A stretch of 64,000 nucleotides of DNA, taken from positions 1 to 64,000 of the forward strand of contig JACKDE010000001.1 of the NCBI GenBank assembly GCA_020633675.1, in the 5' to 3' direction. The first letter of the stretch is position 1. Each line of letters starts with the position of its first letter. Below are positions 45,901 through 53,669 of the stretch, one piece after another. Position numbers and translations under genes: made by a program. The notes below the pieces were generated by a model. It did not search any database, was not told the origin of the DNA, and worked only from the letters and a program-made list of their open reading frames with translations. This DNA comes from Deferribacteres bacterium (GTDB taxonomy: Bacteria > Zhuqueibacterota > Zhuqueibacteria > Zhuqueibacterales > Geothermadaptataceae).

Positions 45901-47807
45901 CAAAAGGCGACTATGAAGCCACCATTTTTATCCATTCCAACGATCCGGCCACGCCGGAATGGCAGGTGCCGGTCAGCCTGCGGCTCGATGAAACAATGGT
46001 TGCACTCAGTATGCCGGACAGTCTGCACACCATCCCCGGCGATAGCATTTCTGTGCCGATCTCGATTGATCTGTCGGACTCGGTGCAGGCTATTAACGCC
46101 CTTGGGGCTGCGCTCGCGGCCGAAGGCAATGTCTTGCATTTTCTCGGCAGCACGCCAGGGCCGGTTTTAACCGACCAGACATTGAATGTGTTTGCTCCAG
46201 AGCCGGATAGCGTGCGCATGGCCATGCTGGCGCTCGGACAGAAGCCGCTTTCGCAGTCTGGCATACTCGCCACTTTGCATTTCCTGGTCGATTCAATGGC
46301 GCTGGGTGGTGAATACGCCTTTCGCTTCAGCGATTTGTCTGCCAACACGGTAGCCGGGCAAGGGATCGTTGTATCCGGTTCAGCAGGTAGTGTGTTTGTG
46401 CGCACGCATTCTATTGCAGGTTCTGCATTTTACAGCAATCTCGACGGCAGCGCGGATAGCAATCGGCCAGTCCCGGAGTTGGATGTGAGGTTGCGTGCCA
46501 AAAATAGGCAGGCTTTTCTGCGAAACACGGACGAGTTCGGGCATTATCAGCTTGCTGAACTGCGCCCGGGCGATGACTATATTGTTGAAATCGGGCGGAC
46601 GCGCGGGGGACTGGACGCATCGCTGACACCAACTGATGCACTGCTCATCGTACAAGCCTTCTTGGGCAACATCAGCTTTAGCGGCGCACAAAAACTCGCC
46701 GCCGATGCCGATGGCAATCACACCATCAATCCGATCGATGCCGGGTTGATTTTCAATCGTTTTCTTGGGCGGATTGAGCAGTTTCCCACTGCGGATTGGC
46801 GCGCATTTCCGTCAGAATTCCAACTTGAGGACTCTCTCGATAACTGGAAAAAAGCGCTTGGTCGGCGTGATCATTTTGCTGTCCAGGAAAATTTGATCAA
46901 TCAAAATTTTCATGCCGTCGCAGTCGGCGATGTCGATTTAAGCTGGCCGAATGCAGCGCCGGAAGGAGCCACAGGCCTGCTGGCCAAAGGCGGCGCTGCA
47001 GAGCCGCTTGTCTTGCGCATAAAGCCAACTACAATTTCTCCTGAAAATGTGGAATCGGTGATTGAAATCCTCATTGATGGTCCTGCGCTCGATAATGGAG
47101 TTTACGCGCTCGGTGGCACGCTCGAGTTTGACGGCACGGCATTGGAGGTCGTGCAGGTCTGCTGGCATGAGCAGGTCGCCACCAATGGTTTTCGTTTCGA
47201 CCACAGCCTGCAAAACATCCCGCAGCATCAAAACAACGAGGCTGAAAATGAAGCGGCAAAAGCATGTCTGCGTTTCGGTGCATTCTCAGTTTCCAGCTCG
47301 CATATTTCGCACCCCGGCACTCTGCTGGAAGTCGTTGTACGATTGAAAAAGACACTGGAGCCGGGCACGTCCCTGCCTTTACACCTTCAACAGTTGACGG
47401 CGGTACAGAGCTTCTCCAGCCAATCTACTAGCGGAGGCAGCCAGGGCGGGAAATCGGTTTTTTCAGCGGCCAAAGTTTTTGCAGAACCAAGTGCGATTCA
47501 GATTGCCGCTTTGCCGAAGCGTTTTGCGTTGGCACCGAATTACCCCAATCCATTCAATCCAACCACGCGGATTCGCTATCAACTTTCCGAAACAGCTCAT
47601 GTTGAACTCGCTGTCTTCGATGCGTTGGGCCGGCGCGTGCAAACGTTGGTCGACCGAACGCAAGCCGCCGGTTTTTATGCGATTGAATGGAACGGTCGGG
47701 ATCAGCATGGTCAGGCGGTCGCAAGCGGTGTGTACCTGCTGCGAATCGAAGCGACCGGCGCAAACGAATCCTTTTCCAAAACACAAAAAATGCTGCTGAT
47801 GAAATAA
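39948..47807 (+). CDS. giant modular secreted subtilase (S8) with cohesin/dockerin-like modules and sorting domain
   Basis: The 2,619-residue exoprotein starts with a signal peptide (FLLILAIFCAPMLAHAQ) and an inhibitor-type propeptide (about 30-105). The S8 catalytic domain has Asp164 in VIDSGTD, His219 in GHGTHVAG, oxyanion Asn280 and Ser379 in GTSMASPH. It continues with a fibronectin-like unit, three ASH/choice-of-anchor repeats (about 660, 1096 and 1511) and a jellyroll-like domain (about 848-1038). Next come a YWTD-type propeller (about 1698-1950), a cohesin-like unit (about 2018-2152), a dockerin-like pair (LTPTDALLIVQAFLG, INPIDAGLIFNRFLG), a second cohesin-like unit and a C-terminal sorting/FlgD-like domain (NYPNPFNPTTRI). 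It is likely cell-surface or released and degrades protein. GGAG precedes the ATG. Confidence 0.93.
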   Translation: MFNWFRPGRFLLILAIFCAPMLAHAQSESNPDFVPNRVIVKLKKSPGARALQSLQAVAKVAKSRRLALIDAEVWDLNGQTTEQAIAALKAQPAIEYVEPDYIVRVGTPVKQSQASRVIPNDVQFGNLWGLDNNGQNGGADDADIDAPEAWAITTGKPIIVGVIDSGTDWQHEDLAANIWSNPNEIPGNGIDDDENGYIDDVRGWDFFENDNDPMDGVGHGTHVAGTIAAVGNNKNGAVGVNWAARLMILRFLGPDGSGSTSGAISAIEYAVKMKAQLTNNSWGGGQSSQALQEAIAAAGAAGQLFVAAAGNTGSDSDLSPQYPASYDLDNILSVANTTRFDLLASSSTYGAKTVDLAAPGSTILSTLPGNDYGNLTGTSMASPHVAGVASLMLSIDPSLSPVVLKNLLMSTVDTLKALSGKVVTGGRLNAFKAISAADPDTAPPAAIADLQAGDPASNELVLRWTASGDDGTAGSAAAYQIRYSADPIDENNFEHALLAPDPPLPQPGGAPEQYVLSGLQHSLLYYVAIRVIDNVGNASAISNVASAVTLGAPQIAVTQDSLKAELLTGAELMLPMTISNQAEGTLDFELLLLGQNLNWIRVEPEKGRVFANDSATASVLLNASGLNAGRYLAEVQITSNDPVTVSLTVPVHMQVIGAPDILVRKTSIEFGEVFVGERDSTQLVVVNIGTDSLRINDIQVQPGNFEVAPAGVVILPGDSALFNLYFSPSGESDFSGTLTISSNDPDEQNLVIVLNGRGVLPPALSLSPDSLDVTLLTGQVDTQTFALANTGGSELRYFLEVVESAGAAHAIQRASEAQIPQYFASGSDILPDVAPQIQASNTGSAVAAILPFRDGFESGDFSQWLIDDISGVREVTNSTAARGQYSFAYSNLIEGHFHGIHQEFEASQPEYISFYIRSGSSTQSDAYFLLTNGGETRNSVILFFARANGFLFANGSTPGGDESFRYQANQWYKIEFKDLNWQEKHFDYYVDGVLIKAAIPFRNADFVNDADRAYLYNFSVNSRAWWDNIIIGDPGTLWLDASPVSGAVAARSQAEIEVTLNASGLQEKTYRAALEIVSNDPLQPRVTMPVTMRVSDAPDVTFSTDSLHFGNVYVGVTVSDSLQISNQGTDTLRIADMRVDSPDFRIEPISLELPPAASGIVRVHFTASARGVVNAILTVTSNDPDEAEAQIRLAGYALVPPEIAITPDSLRRSLFTGESANVTLSVRNPNTEADTLRFDLNAISSNRSATVSMATDNASDPVERAKWSAKHAEAWQQADRIGVEAVTVAQSNPHASAALPIVLSDAQGDGDVVDVVAVRALSGDEYIDFQIDFATTININDFGGAISLDLDQNPDTGLPPTFGNPQQDIGAEYELFFFNLRTNLVQLMRGSTLIANYPLQIDTHTLRFSVALIHLNRDDGILNLSGALGPATKPSDWFPETGHGTVLKSASWLAPATLSAEVPGGEQLDIEFEFRAAGLSGGEYRADILFASNDPFTPMTATPARLRVTAAPDIAISDSSFDFGEVFIGFEGRDSLMISNVGSDELLVSGIASDHPDFVVPADAFALQPGEQRRLPVRYIPSTEGVHQAKLVLSSNDPDEPEIGLALLGQSQLPPVIAVEPAELSLLLSPGKVYECKLIIRNQGASPLRFTIRDEEQEVASFAPGGNLFWNVNSNVAEDTLYRSTLEGDDQRDLFLEVGLSGIAADEKNELLYRAIFDDGSLRESRFDGSESRVILSGLSGPVAIDVDAANGKIYWADFVANVIARANLDGSGFEVIAAGQANGGKANLADVAAGPAAQRSAPDAQALAQPWGLAIDHSNAKIYWTEQSGNRVARANLDGSAEETLFALKDSLDGPRGIVVDPGVGKLFFIDSFNGKIRQANLNGSGLETIYQFEANENALSLAIDRMARKLYWTTNGTDLVQRMNYDGSDVEILAQTNVVGYVGPFGIAVAPRTGWLSETPGSAAIEAGQNLEVLVEIDAVALAKGDYEATIFIHSNDPATPEWQVPVSLRLDETMVALSMPDSLHTIPGDSISVPISIDLSDSVQAINALGAALAAEGNVLHFLGSTPGPVLTDQTLNVFAPEPDSVRMAMLALGQKPLSQSGILATLHFLVDSMALGGEYAFRFSDLSANTVAGQGIVVSGSAGSVFVRTHSIAGSAFYSNLDGSADSNRPVPELDVRLRAKNRQAFLRNTDEFGHYQLAELRPGDDYIVEIGRTRGGLDASLTPTDALLIVQAFLGNISFSGAQKLAADADGNHTINPIDAGLIFNRFLGRIEQFPTADWRAFPSEFQLEDSLDNWKKALGRRDHFAVQENLINQNFHAVAVGDVDLSWPNAAPEGATGLLAKGGAAEPLVLRIKPTTISPENVESVIEILIDGPALDNGVYALGGTLEFDGTALEVVQVCWHEQVATNGFRFDHSLQNIPQHQNNEAENEAAKACLRFGAFSVSSSHISHPGTLLEVVVRLKKTLEPGTSLPLHLQQLTAVQSFSSQSTSGGSQGGKSVFSAAKVFAEPSAIQIAALPKRFALAPNYPNPFNPTTRIRYQLSETAHVELAVFDALGRRVQTLVDRTQAAGFYAIEWNGRDQHGQAVASGVYLLRIEATGANESFSKTQKMLLMK

Positions 47808-47841
47808 GTGGCGCTGAAAATAAATCAAGCGGGAGAGATTG

Positions 47842-49596
47842 ATGCATCTGTTTTTGCAGACACCCGGCCAGCAAGCACGCTGGCGTGTTCAAACAAAACT
47901 CAAACGATTTCTGTGCTGGATTGCGCTTAGCTGTTTCATCAGCACGCCAATGGCTTTTGCGCAGAATCCGGTCGTGTTTTCGCTGCCGGATTCGCTGACT
48001 GGCACGGCCGGCGATACGATCACCGTCGATTTGCAGATCGAGACGAGTGGCAACCAAATTGCTTTTCTGGGCGCGGCACTCAAAACTGATGGTAATTTGC
48101 TGCACTTTGTGGATTTTTCCGTTGGGCCGATAGCAGCAGCAACGAATTTCAGCTTGAGCGTGATCGCAGCGGATAGTGTGCGCATGGTCTATTTTGATTC
48201 GGGCTCCGGGCCGATTGTTGAAAGCGGGATTTTGGTCAGACTGCGGTTTGAAGTCAGCGCTTCGGTGGTGGAAGGCGACAGCGCGCAGATTATTCTCAGC
48301 GAAGTATCCGCCGGCGATCCTTTCGCTACCGCGCTGACAGTTGAAATCGAAAACGGTCGATTTTGGGTTCCCTATTCACCGGTGAGTTTCTCGGGCACTG
48401 TCTTTAACGATCTGGACGCAGACGGTATCCGAGACGAAGGCGAACCGGGCATCCCCGATTGGGATCTCCACTTGATCGCTGTCAACAGTCAGGATACAAC
48501 GCGAGTCAGTACGGATATTGCTGGCGCCTACCTGTTCAGTGAGATCGGGCACGGCAGGTATCGGCTGATCCAAAAATTGCCCGCCGGTTGGGAGCAGTCC
48601 TTTCCGATTCAGCCAGCCGAATACGAACTATCGTTGGAGCCAGGAGAGAGCGCTGATTCGTTGAATTTTGGCAACTGGATGCCTGCCAGCATGGAAGGCA
48701 CCACCTGGCATGATCTCAATGCAGATGGCCTGCGCGACCAGGATGAACCTGCACAAATCTCATGGCCAGTCCGTTTGGTTGCAGCTACCGATACGGTCGA
48801 GGTGATGAGTGATGGCAGTGGAAAATTTGCATTTTCCCGCTTGCTGCCCGGAACCTATCGCATCGAGCAAATCGCGCCGCAGGGATGGCAGCAAAGCCAG
48901 CCAGAAGGCGGCGCATACGATGTGACTCTCGAAGCAGGGCAGGCGTTGGCTGCATTCGATTTTGGCAACTGGCAATGGGCCGGTTTAAGCGGAATGGTCT
49001 GGCAGGATCAGGATAGCAGTGCCAGCAAGGAAGAAAATGAACGGTATTTAATAGGTTGGCCCGTTTGGATTGCGGGGCAGTTACCGGGCGGCGCGATGGT
49101 GGCGGATACGGTGCTGACGGACTCGCTGGGCAAGTATCGCTTTGATGAGCTTGCGCCCGGCCAATACAGAGTCAGCGTTGCTGTGCAGACAGTTTACCGG
49201 CCCGTATCGCCCGTCAATGGAGAGCGTGTGATCGAACTGTATTCAGCTCAAATCGAGACGGACCTTGATTTCGGCCTGGCACGAAATGCCACCACAGGTG
49301 CTGATCAAAGACAGACTGGCAATTTGCCGCGCTTTTTTGAACTGGCGCAAAACTATCCCAATCCATTTAATCCTACAACGACCATTCAATTCAGCATTGC
49401 AAAAAGCACCCGGGTGCGGATGGAAATTCTCGACCTACTCGGCAAGCGCGTTGCACTTGTGCTTGATCAATTTAAGCCTGCCGGGGAGTACTCGGTGGAG
49501 GTGAAGGCGCAGGAACTGGCGAGCGGGGTCTATTTTTATAAATTAACCGCTGCACCGGATATTGTGCTGCTGAAGAAAATGATTGTAAGCAAATAA
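47842..49596 (+). CDS. secreted cohesin-like and SdrD-B-like repeat protein with sorting domain
   Basis: The 584-residue protein has a signal peptide (FLCWIALSCFISTPMAFAQ). A cohesin-like domain (about 45-175: FSLPDSLTGTAGDTITVDLQ, SGILVRLRFEVSAS) resembles that in the preceding subtilase. Three SdrD B-like repeats follow, at about 183, 283 and 384: FSGTVFNDLDADGIRDEGEPG, MEGTTWHDLNADGLRDQDEP and LSGMVWQDQDSSASKEENER. The first two keep Asp-rich calcium-binding loops; the third is degenerate. The end (NYPNPFNPTTTIQFSI, VYFYKLTA) is a sorting/FlgD-like domain. ATG 47842 follows GGGAGAGA. It lies 34 nt after the subtilase, so both are probably co-expressed. Confidence 0.88.
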   Translation: MHLFLQTPGQQARWRVQTKLKRFLCWIALSCFISTPMAFAQNPVVFSLPDSLTGTAGDTITVDLQIETSGNQIAFLGAALKTDGNLLHFVDFSVGPIAAATNFSLSVIAADSVRMVYFDSGSGPIVESGILVRLRFEVSASVVEGDSAQIILSEVSAGDPFATALTVEIENGRFWVPYSPVSFSGTVFNDLDADGIRDEGEPGIPDWDLHLIAVNSQDTTRVSTDIAGAYLFSEIGHGRYRLIQKLPAGWEQSFPIQPAEYELSLEPGESADSLNFGNWMPASMEGTTWHDLNADGLRDQDEPAQISWPVRLVAATDTVEVMSDGSGKFAFSRLLPGTYRIEQIAPQGWQQSQPEGGAYDVTLEAGQALAAFDFGNWQWAGLSGMVWQDQDSSASKEENERYLIGWPVWIAGQLPGGAMVADTVLTDSLGKYRFDELAPGQYRVSVAVQTVYRPVSPVNGERVIELYSAQIETDLDFGLARNATTGADQRQTGNLPRFFELAQNYPNPFNPTTTIQFSIAKSTRVRMEILDLLGKRVALVLDQFKPAGEYSVEVKAQELASGVYFYKLTAAPDIVLLKKMIVSK

Positions 49597-49770
49597 GGAC
49601 TTCACTGTCGTTTCGGGAAGAAGAAATTTCAAATATGAGAACATCGAAGATGTAGGATACTGGTGTTTCTGGCGGTCAGATTGGGCGAGATGAGCCGAGG
49701 CAACAACAAATCGCCGTCCCTGGCGATGATTGATGCAAAATTTGAACAGAAAATCTCCGAAGAGATGACC

Positions 49771-50691
49771 TCAGGATTTTTTCTTTTTCTGCGCTTTGCC
49801 CGGATGAAATTCGATGCCTTCGTGCAGCAGTGAGATGAATTTTTTCTCAGCGTTCGAAAGAATTCGGCCACGCTTGCTGATAATGGCGATATCACGATCC
49901 ATCGAAACATCTGAAAAGGAGAGAGAGGCCAGCGTACCTTCCTGCAATTCATCTCTGATCGAGTTTTCCGGAACGATGGACACGGCTGTGCCGTTTTCGA
50001 CCACGCGCTTCATCATTTCGATATTGTCCAGCGTCATGACAATCTTCGGCTGGATTTGTTTGTTGCGAAAAGCTTTGTCGATGATTTTCCGGGTCGGGAT
50101 GTTGCGCTCGAAGGCGATGAATGGTTCGTCGTTCAAGTTCTCGATCTTGACGCTTTTCTGCTTGGTGAACTTGTGGTCGGGCGGCGTGATCAGCACGAGC
50201 TTTTCTTTCCAGCACGGGTGGATATCGAGCTGGCGGTTCTTTTGCGGATGTGCTACGACGCCAAGGTGGGCCATGTTGCTTAAAATATCCTGATAGATTT
50301 CAGCAGCATGACGGTAGTTCAGATGAAGCTGGACTTCCGGGAAAGTTGACATGAAGCGCTGCACAAATTTGGGCAAGTCGTGCAAGCCGATGGTGTAAAT
50401 GCTTTCCAGCTTGATTGTACCAGCCACGACATTAGAAATTTCATTAATAGCGATCTTGGTATCTTCCAGCTTTTGCAAAATTTCTTTGCATGCGCGGAAA
50501 AAGATATCCCCTGCGGGCGTCAGCGTTAAATTGCGCTGTGCTCGCTCGATCATGCGGACACCATACTCACTTTCGATGTGGCTGATTTGCTGGCTGACGG
50601 CGGACTGCGTTAAGTGGTTGATTTTGGCGGCTTCAGAGAAGGATTGAAGCTCGACAACATCGCAAAATGTTTTGAGGGTTCTGATCTGCAT
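49771..50691 (-). CDS. LysR-family transcriptional regulator
   Basis: The 306-residue protein has the LysR DNA-binding domain at 1-60 (TFCDVVELQSFSEAAKINHLTQSAVSQQISHIES). The substrate-binding domain follows, with VAGTIKLESIYTIGLHDLP, LVLITPPDHKF and VENGTAVSIVPE. It is divergent from the ygfZ-like gene, the common arrangement for LysR control of a neighbour, with a 142-nt shared region. The effector is unknown. The basic end (KAQKKKKS) is unusual but short. Confidence 0.95.
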   Translation of the reverse strand: MQIRTLKTFCDVVELQSFSEAAKINHLTQSAVSQQISHIESEYGVRMIERAQRNLTLTPAGDIFFRACKEILQKLEDTKIAINEISNVVAGTIKLESIYTIGLHDLPKFVQRFMSTFPEVQLHLNYRHAAEIYQDILSNMAHLGVVAHPQKNRQLDIHPCWKEKLVLITPPDHKFTKQKSVKIENLNDEPFIAFERNIPTRKIIDKAFRNKQIQPKIVMTLDNIEMMKRVVENGTAVSIVPENSIRDELQEGTLASLSFSDVSMDRDIAIISKRGRILSNAEKKFISLLHEGIEFHPGKAQKKKKS

Positions 50692-50731
50692 ACGTTCACA
50701 CTATTTGATCTGATTGATAAGTTTAATTAAA

Positions 50732-50760
50732 TTGTTTTATCAGGCCGGTTGTCGTATAAT
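50732..50760 (+). promoter_or_regulatory. sigma-70-like promoter for the ygfZ-like gene
   Basis: TTGTTT at 50732-50737 and the perfect -10 hexamer TATAAT at 50755-50760 are separated by 17 nt. They sit about 70 nt upstream of the ATG at 50834 in the LysR-ygfZ divergent region. Confidence 0.6.
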
Positions 50761-50833
50761 ATAGCATCAATTAGCGAAAAACAAACTGTTTTTATACGAA
50801 TCTATAAGCAAAATTAATTTTTTGACGACAAAT

Positions 50834-51889
50834 ATGAGCGATTTGCACGAATTTCAGAAAAAAAATGGGGCAATCTACGGCAATTCTTTTCCCGCCATCC
50901 AGAATTTTGGTGATTCACCGGATGAATATCGCGCCGCACATGCAGGCTGCGCTCTTTTCGATCTCACCGGACTTGGCTTTTTAAAACTGACCGGCAAAGA
51001 TGTGCATGACTTGCTACACCGTTTGACGATGAACGAAATGCGCAAAATGCAGCATGGTGATATTCTGGTCAATGCTTTTACCAACGCAAAGGGCAAGCTG
51101 GTGGATGCATTTTTTCAAATTAAAAATGCTGATGGCTATCACCTCATCACCAGCCATGGGCAAGGCGAAGCGCTGATGGCGTGGCTGGATCGCTATATAT
51201 TTGTCGAACACGTCGTCTGTGAAAATCGCAGTGAGCGGGTGAGGCTGTTTTTGCTCGCAGGAAATGAAGCTGTGGCCGTCGCTGGACTGGATGCCATGCC
51301 GCTAACCTCCAGCGCTACCACAATTGCGGATGTGCCTGTTACCTGTCTGCCGGTTGCGCATTTGTGTCCGAAAGGCTTGCTGCTCGTGGTCGACGCCGAA
51401 CATGCCCTCGCCGTGTATCAGGCACTTGCATTAGCTGAAGTCTGTACTCCAGCCGGCGCAGAAGTATACAATATGCTGCGCGTCGAGCAGGCCGTGCCCC
51501 AATTTGGGAATGAATTCAGGCAGGAAGACACCAATCCTTATGAGGCTGGATTGCACTCATTCATCAATTACAACAAAGGCTGCTATATCGGGCAGGAGGT
51601 CATTGCCCGCCTCGATACCTACGATAAAGTGAAGTTTGAGTATGCCACTTTGGCCATCGATGGCGCAATGACAGCAGAGCTGCCTGCCGCAGTTTTGGAC
51701 GGCGATCAGGAAGTGGGCATGCTTACTACCTGCACGCGCGATCCACAGAAAAGCACTGCCTCGCTCGCTATCGGTCGTATCCGGCGCAAAGCACTGCAAG
51801 AAAAAAACACTTTTGTGATCCACTCGGGGGAAAAAAGTTTGCAGGTAAAGGTGTTGTCTTCTACATTTAGCGACGTGTCGTCATCTTGA
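50834..51889 (+). CDS. ygfZ: YgfZ/GcvT-domain folate-binding protein
   Basis: The 351-residue product has the GcvT-like fold: FDLTGLGFLKLTGKDVHDLLHRLTMNEM at the start, HSFINYNKGCYIGQEVIARL with the YgfZ signature Lys-Gly-Cys-Tyr-x-Gly-Gln-Glu, and a C-terminal barrel. YgfZ proteins bind tetrahydrofolate and help repair or build iron-sulfur clusters in enzymes such as MiaB. The ATG at 50834 is chosen over a TTG four codons upstream. It is divergent from the LysR gene and followed closely by the Memo-family gene. Confidence 0.93.
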   Translation: MSDLHEFQKKNGAIYGNSFPAIQNFGDSPDEYRAAHAGCALFDLTGLGFLKLTGKDVHDLLHRLTMNEMRKMQHGDILVNAFTNAKGKLVDAFFQIKNADGYHLITSHGQGEALMAWLDRYIFVEHVVCENRSERVRLFLLAGNEAVAVAGLDAMPLTSSATTIADVPVTCLPVAHLCPKGLLLVVDAEHALAVYQALALAEVCTPAGAEVYNMLRVEQAVPQFGNEFRQEDTNPYEAGLHSFINYNKGCYIGQEVIARLDTYDKVKFEYATLAIDGAMTAELPAAVLDGDQEVGMLTTCTRDPQKSTASLAIGRIRRKALQEKNTFVIHSGEKSLQVKVLSSTFSDVSSS

Positions 51890-52014
51890 ACACGCTATCC
51901 CTACAGCGTGCAATAGCCAATACACGATTAAAAGCCTGGTTTACGGGCTTTTTTCTGGCTTCTACAATTCATCCACATTCCGCACTGTTTGCGACGTTTG
52001 AAAGGACTGCCGCG

Positions 52015-53241
52015 ATGGAAAAAGGCCCGAAGCTGCGCCATGTCGAAGCGTTTCCAGTCGATACTGAAGATGGCAAAATGATCGCTCTGCGCGATCCGTT
52101 GGGGATTTCTGAAGAAATTATCCTGGTTACGCAAGCGGCGCTGTTTATCTTGCAGTTTTGCGATGGCGAACACAGCAAAGCTGATATCGTTGCGCACAGC
52201 AGCAAAAAGCTCGGATTTGAGATCGAAATGGAATTGTTTGAGAATCTGCTGGCCCACCTCGATGAGAATTACCTGCTCGACAATCAAAACTTCCGCAATC
52301 GAATGCGCACGATTGAGAGCGCTTTGTTAAAAGGCGAGTTTCGACCGGCTGCGCATGCAGGCGCGAGCTATCCGGCTGAGCGAGAAGCGCTCGCAAAACA
52401 AATCGATGCTTTTTTTCTGGAAAAAAATGGTGCGGGCAAAATCGGGCCTGTGAATGGTTTGCCAACGCCGAAAGGCATTATCGCCCCGCATATCGATCTG
52501 CGCATTGGTGGATCGACCTATACCCATGCCTACAAGCGCATCGCCGAATCGCCTGCTGCAGACGTGTACGTCATTCTCGGTACAGGCCATGCTGGCCTGC
52601 GAAATGTCTACTCCGTGCTGCCGATCGATTTTGATACACCACTTGGCCGGGTGGAAACCGATAAGAAATTTATCAAAGCGCTCGAGAAAAAGTATGCCGG
52701 TGATCTCTACAGCGATGTGTTTCTGCACAAATCCGAGCACACCATCGAATTTCAGACCGTGTTTTTGAAGAAGCTGCTGGGGGATCGGCCATTTACCATT
52801 GTTCCGGTTTTATGTTCCTTCAGTTACCACGCACTGGTGATGGATCAGTTCAGTCGTGAAAAAGCCATTATCGAGTCCTTCTCGCAAGCCCTGAGGCAAA
52901 CCATTCGCGACGAGAAGCGCACAGTAACCGTCATTGCCAGCGTCGATTTTGCCCATGTCGGGCCGCGCTACGGTGATCGCTCGCGTCCGGATGCCAGGTT
53001 TTTGCAGGAGGTCGAAAGCCATGATCAGGCCGCATTGCAGAGCGCTCTGCGTGTCGATGCGGACGGGTGGCTGAAAAATATCGCCAGCGTCGACGACCGC
53101 TACCGAATCTGCGGTTTCTCACCAATCTACACGCTGCTGTCCGCCATCGAGGCACAAAAAGGCGAGCTGTTGCATTACGAGCAGGGATTGATGGACGATA
53201 AGCAGTCCGTGGTCAGTTTCTGCAGCGCGGTGTTGTATTGA
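52015..53241 (+). CDS. Memo-family protein (AmmeMemoRadiSam system protein B) with N-terminal extension
   Basis: The 408-residue protein has a Memo domain from about residue 125. Metal-site motifs are present: RPAAHAGASYPA, GIIAPHIDLRIGGSTYTHAY, VILGTGHAG, HKSEHTIEFQTVFLKKL and VIASVDFAHVG. An N-terminal domain of about 100 residues (LILVTQAALFILQFCDGEHSKADIVAH) looks like a small winged-helix or PqqD-like fold. GAAAGGA before the ATG at 52015 supports this start. An earlier TTG at 51886 overlapping the ygfZ stop would add 43 residues. The AMMECR1 and radical SAM partners of this system are not in the window. Confidence 0.88.
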   Translation: MEKGPKLRHVEAFPVDTEDGKMIALRDPLGISEEIILVTQAALFILQFCDGEHSKADIVAHSSKKLGFEIEMELFENLLAHLDENYLLDNQNFRNRMRTIESALLKGEFRPAAHAGASYPAEREALAKQIDAFFLEKNGAGKIGPVNGLPTPKGIIAPHIDLRIGGSTYTHAYKRIAESPAADVYVILGTGHAGLRNVYSVLPIDFDTPLGRVETDKKFIKALEKKYAGDLYSDVFLHKSEHTIEFQTVFLKKLLGDRPFTIVPVLCSFSYHALVMDQFSREKAIIESFSQALRQTIRDEKRTVTVIASVDFAHVGPRYGDRSRPDARFLQEVESHDQAALQSALRVDADGWLKNIASVDDRYRICGFSPIYTLLSAIEAQKGELLHYEQGLMDDKQSVVSFCSAVLY

Positions 53242-53356
53242 TGAATGCCGCTGGCGGTTCGCCGCTGGCCCTTTGAAATGCGCGGCCAATTTCCAGGCGC
53301 ATGATTGCCCCCAACAAACTTCCACGAATTCCCTGCCAGTTTTCCTCCTGTCAAAA

Positions 53357-53526
53357 TAACGTGAGCTCGCAGTATGACTTTTCCGACTGTGCAGAGGCTA
53401 TCTTCATGGTAAGCGGCGTCGAACCATGAAGATTTTGCGGATAAAAAATTGGAGTTCGCTATCGCGCTCGATTTCGTTTGGGCTGAAGCATTCGATGGTT
53501 CAGTTTATATTGAACTCAGGCTAAAG
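53357..53526 (+). repeat. dispersed palindromic repeat, copy B
   Basis: Starts with TAACGTGAGCTCG and ends with TTGAACTCAGGCTAAA, which are inverted relatives of each other. The core stem is CTTCATGGT (53402-53410) / ACCATGAAG (53423-53431) with a 12-nt loop. It is followed by ATTTTG and, 50 nt on, GGGCTGAAGCATTC. It aligns along its length with the minus strand of copy A (1223-1388). Confidence 0.75.
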
Positions 53527-53602
53527 ACACCCAAAGAGAAAGCGCTGAAATTCATGTGCGAATGAGTAAAGCCTTCTCCGATCTCTTCGAAAGAGAGCAA
53601 AA

Positions 53603-53636
53603 AAAATGCACAGGCTCCCGCGAACCTGTGCATTTT
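53603..53636 (-). terminator. intrinsic terminator of the multicopper oxidase gene
   Basis: AAAATGCACAGG (53603-53614) pairs perfectly with CCTGTGCATTTT (53625-53636) across a 10-nt loop. On the minus strand the stem runs into eight T. It sits 34 nt past the oxidase stop codon. With fewer T (four) on the other strand, it may also stop the convergent Memo transcript. Confidence 0.9.
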
Positions 53637-53669
53637 GAAAACGATTGCGTTTTGTGAAACGCTGCGATG

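Larger units (their letters stand above)
53242..53669. other. 428-bp intergenic region with repeat copy B and a terminator
   Basis: Lies between two convergent genes. It is largely filled by the dispersed palindromic repeat (53357-53526) and the intrinsic terminator at 53603-53636. No gene is seen. Confidence 0.75.

Noticed and set aside
49597..49770. Minus-strand open frame running beyond the LysR stop region
   Set aside because: Low-complexity coding character, no start signal and no recognised domain; considered non-coding.
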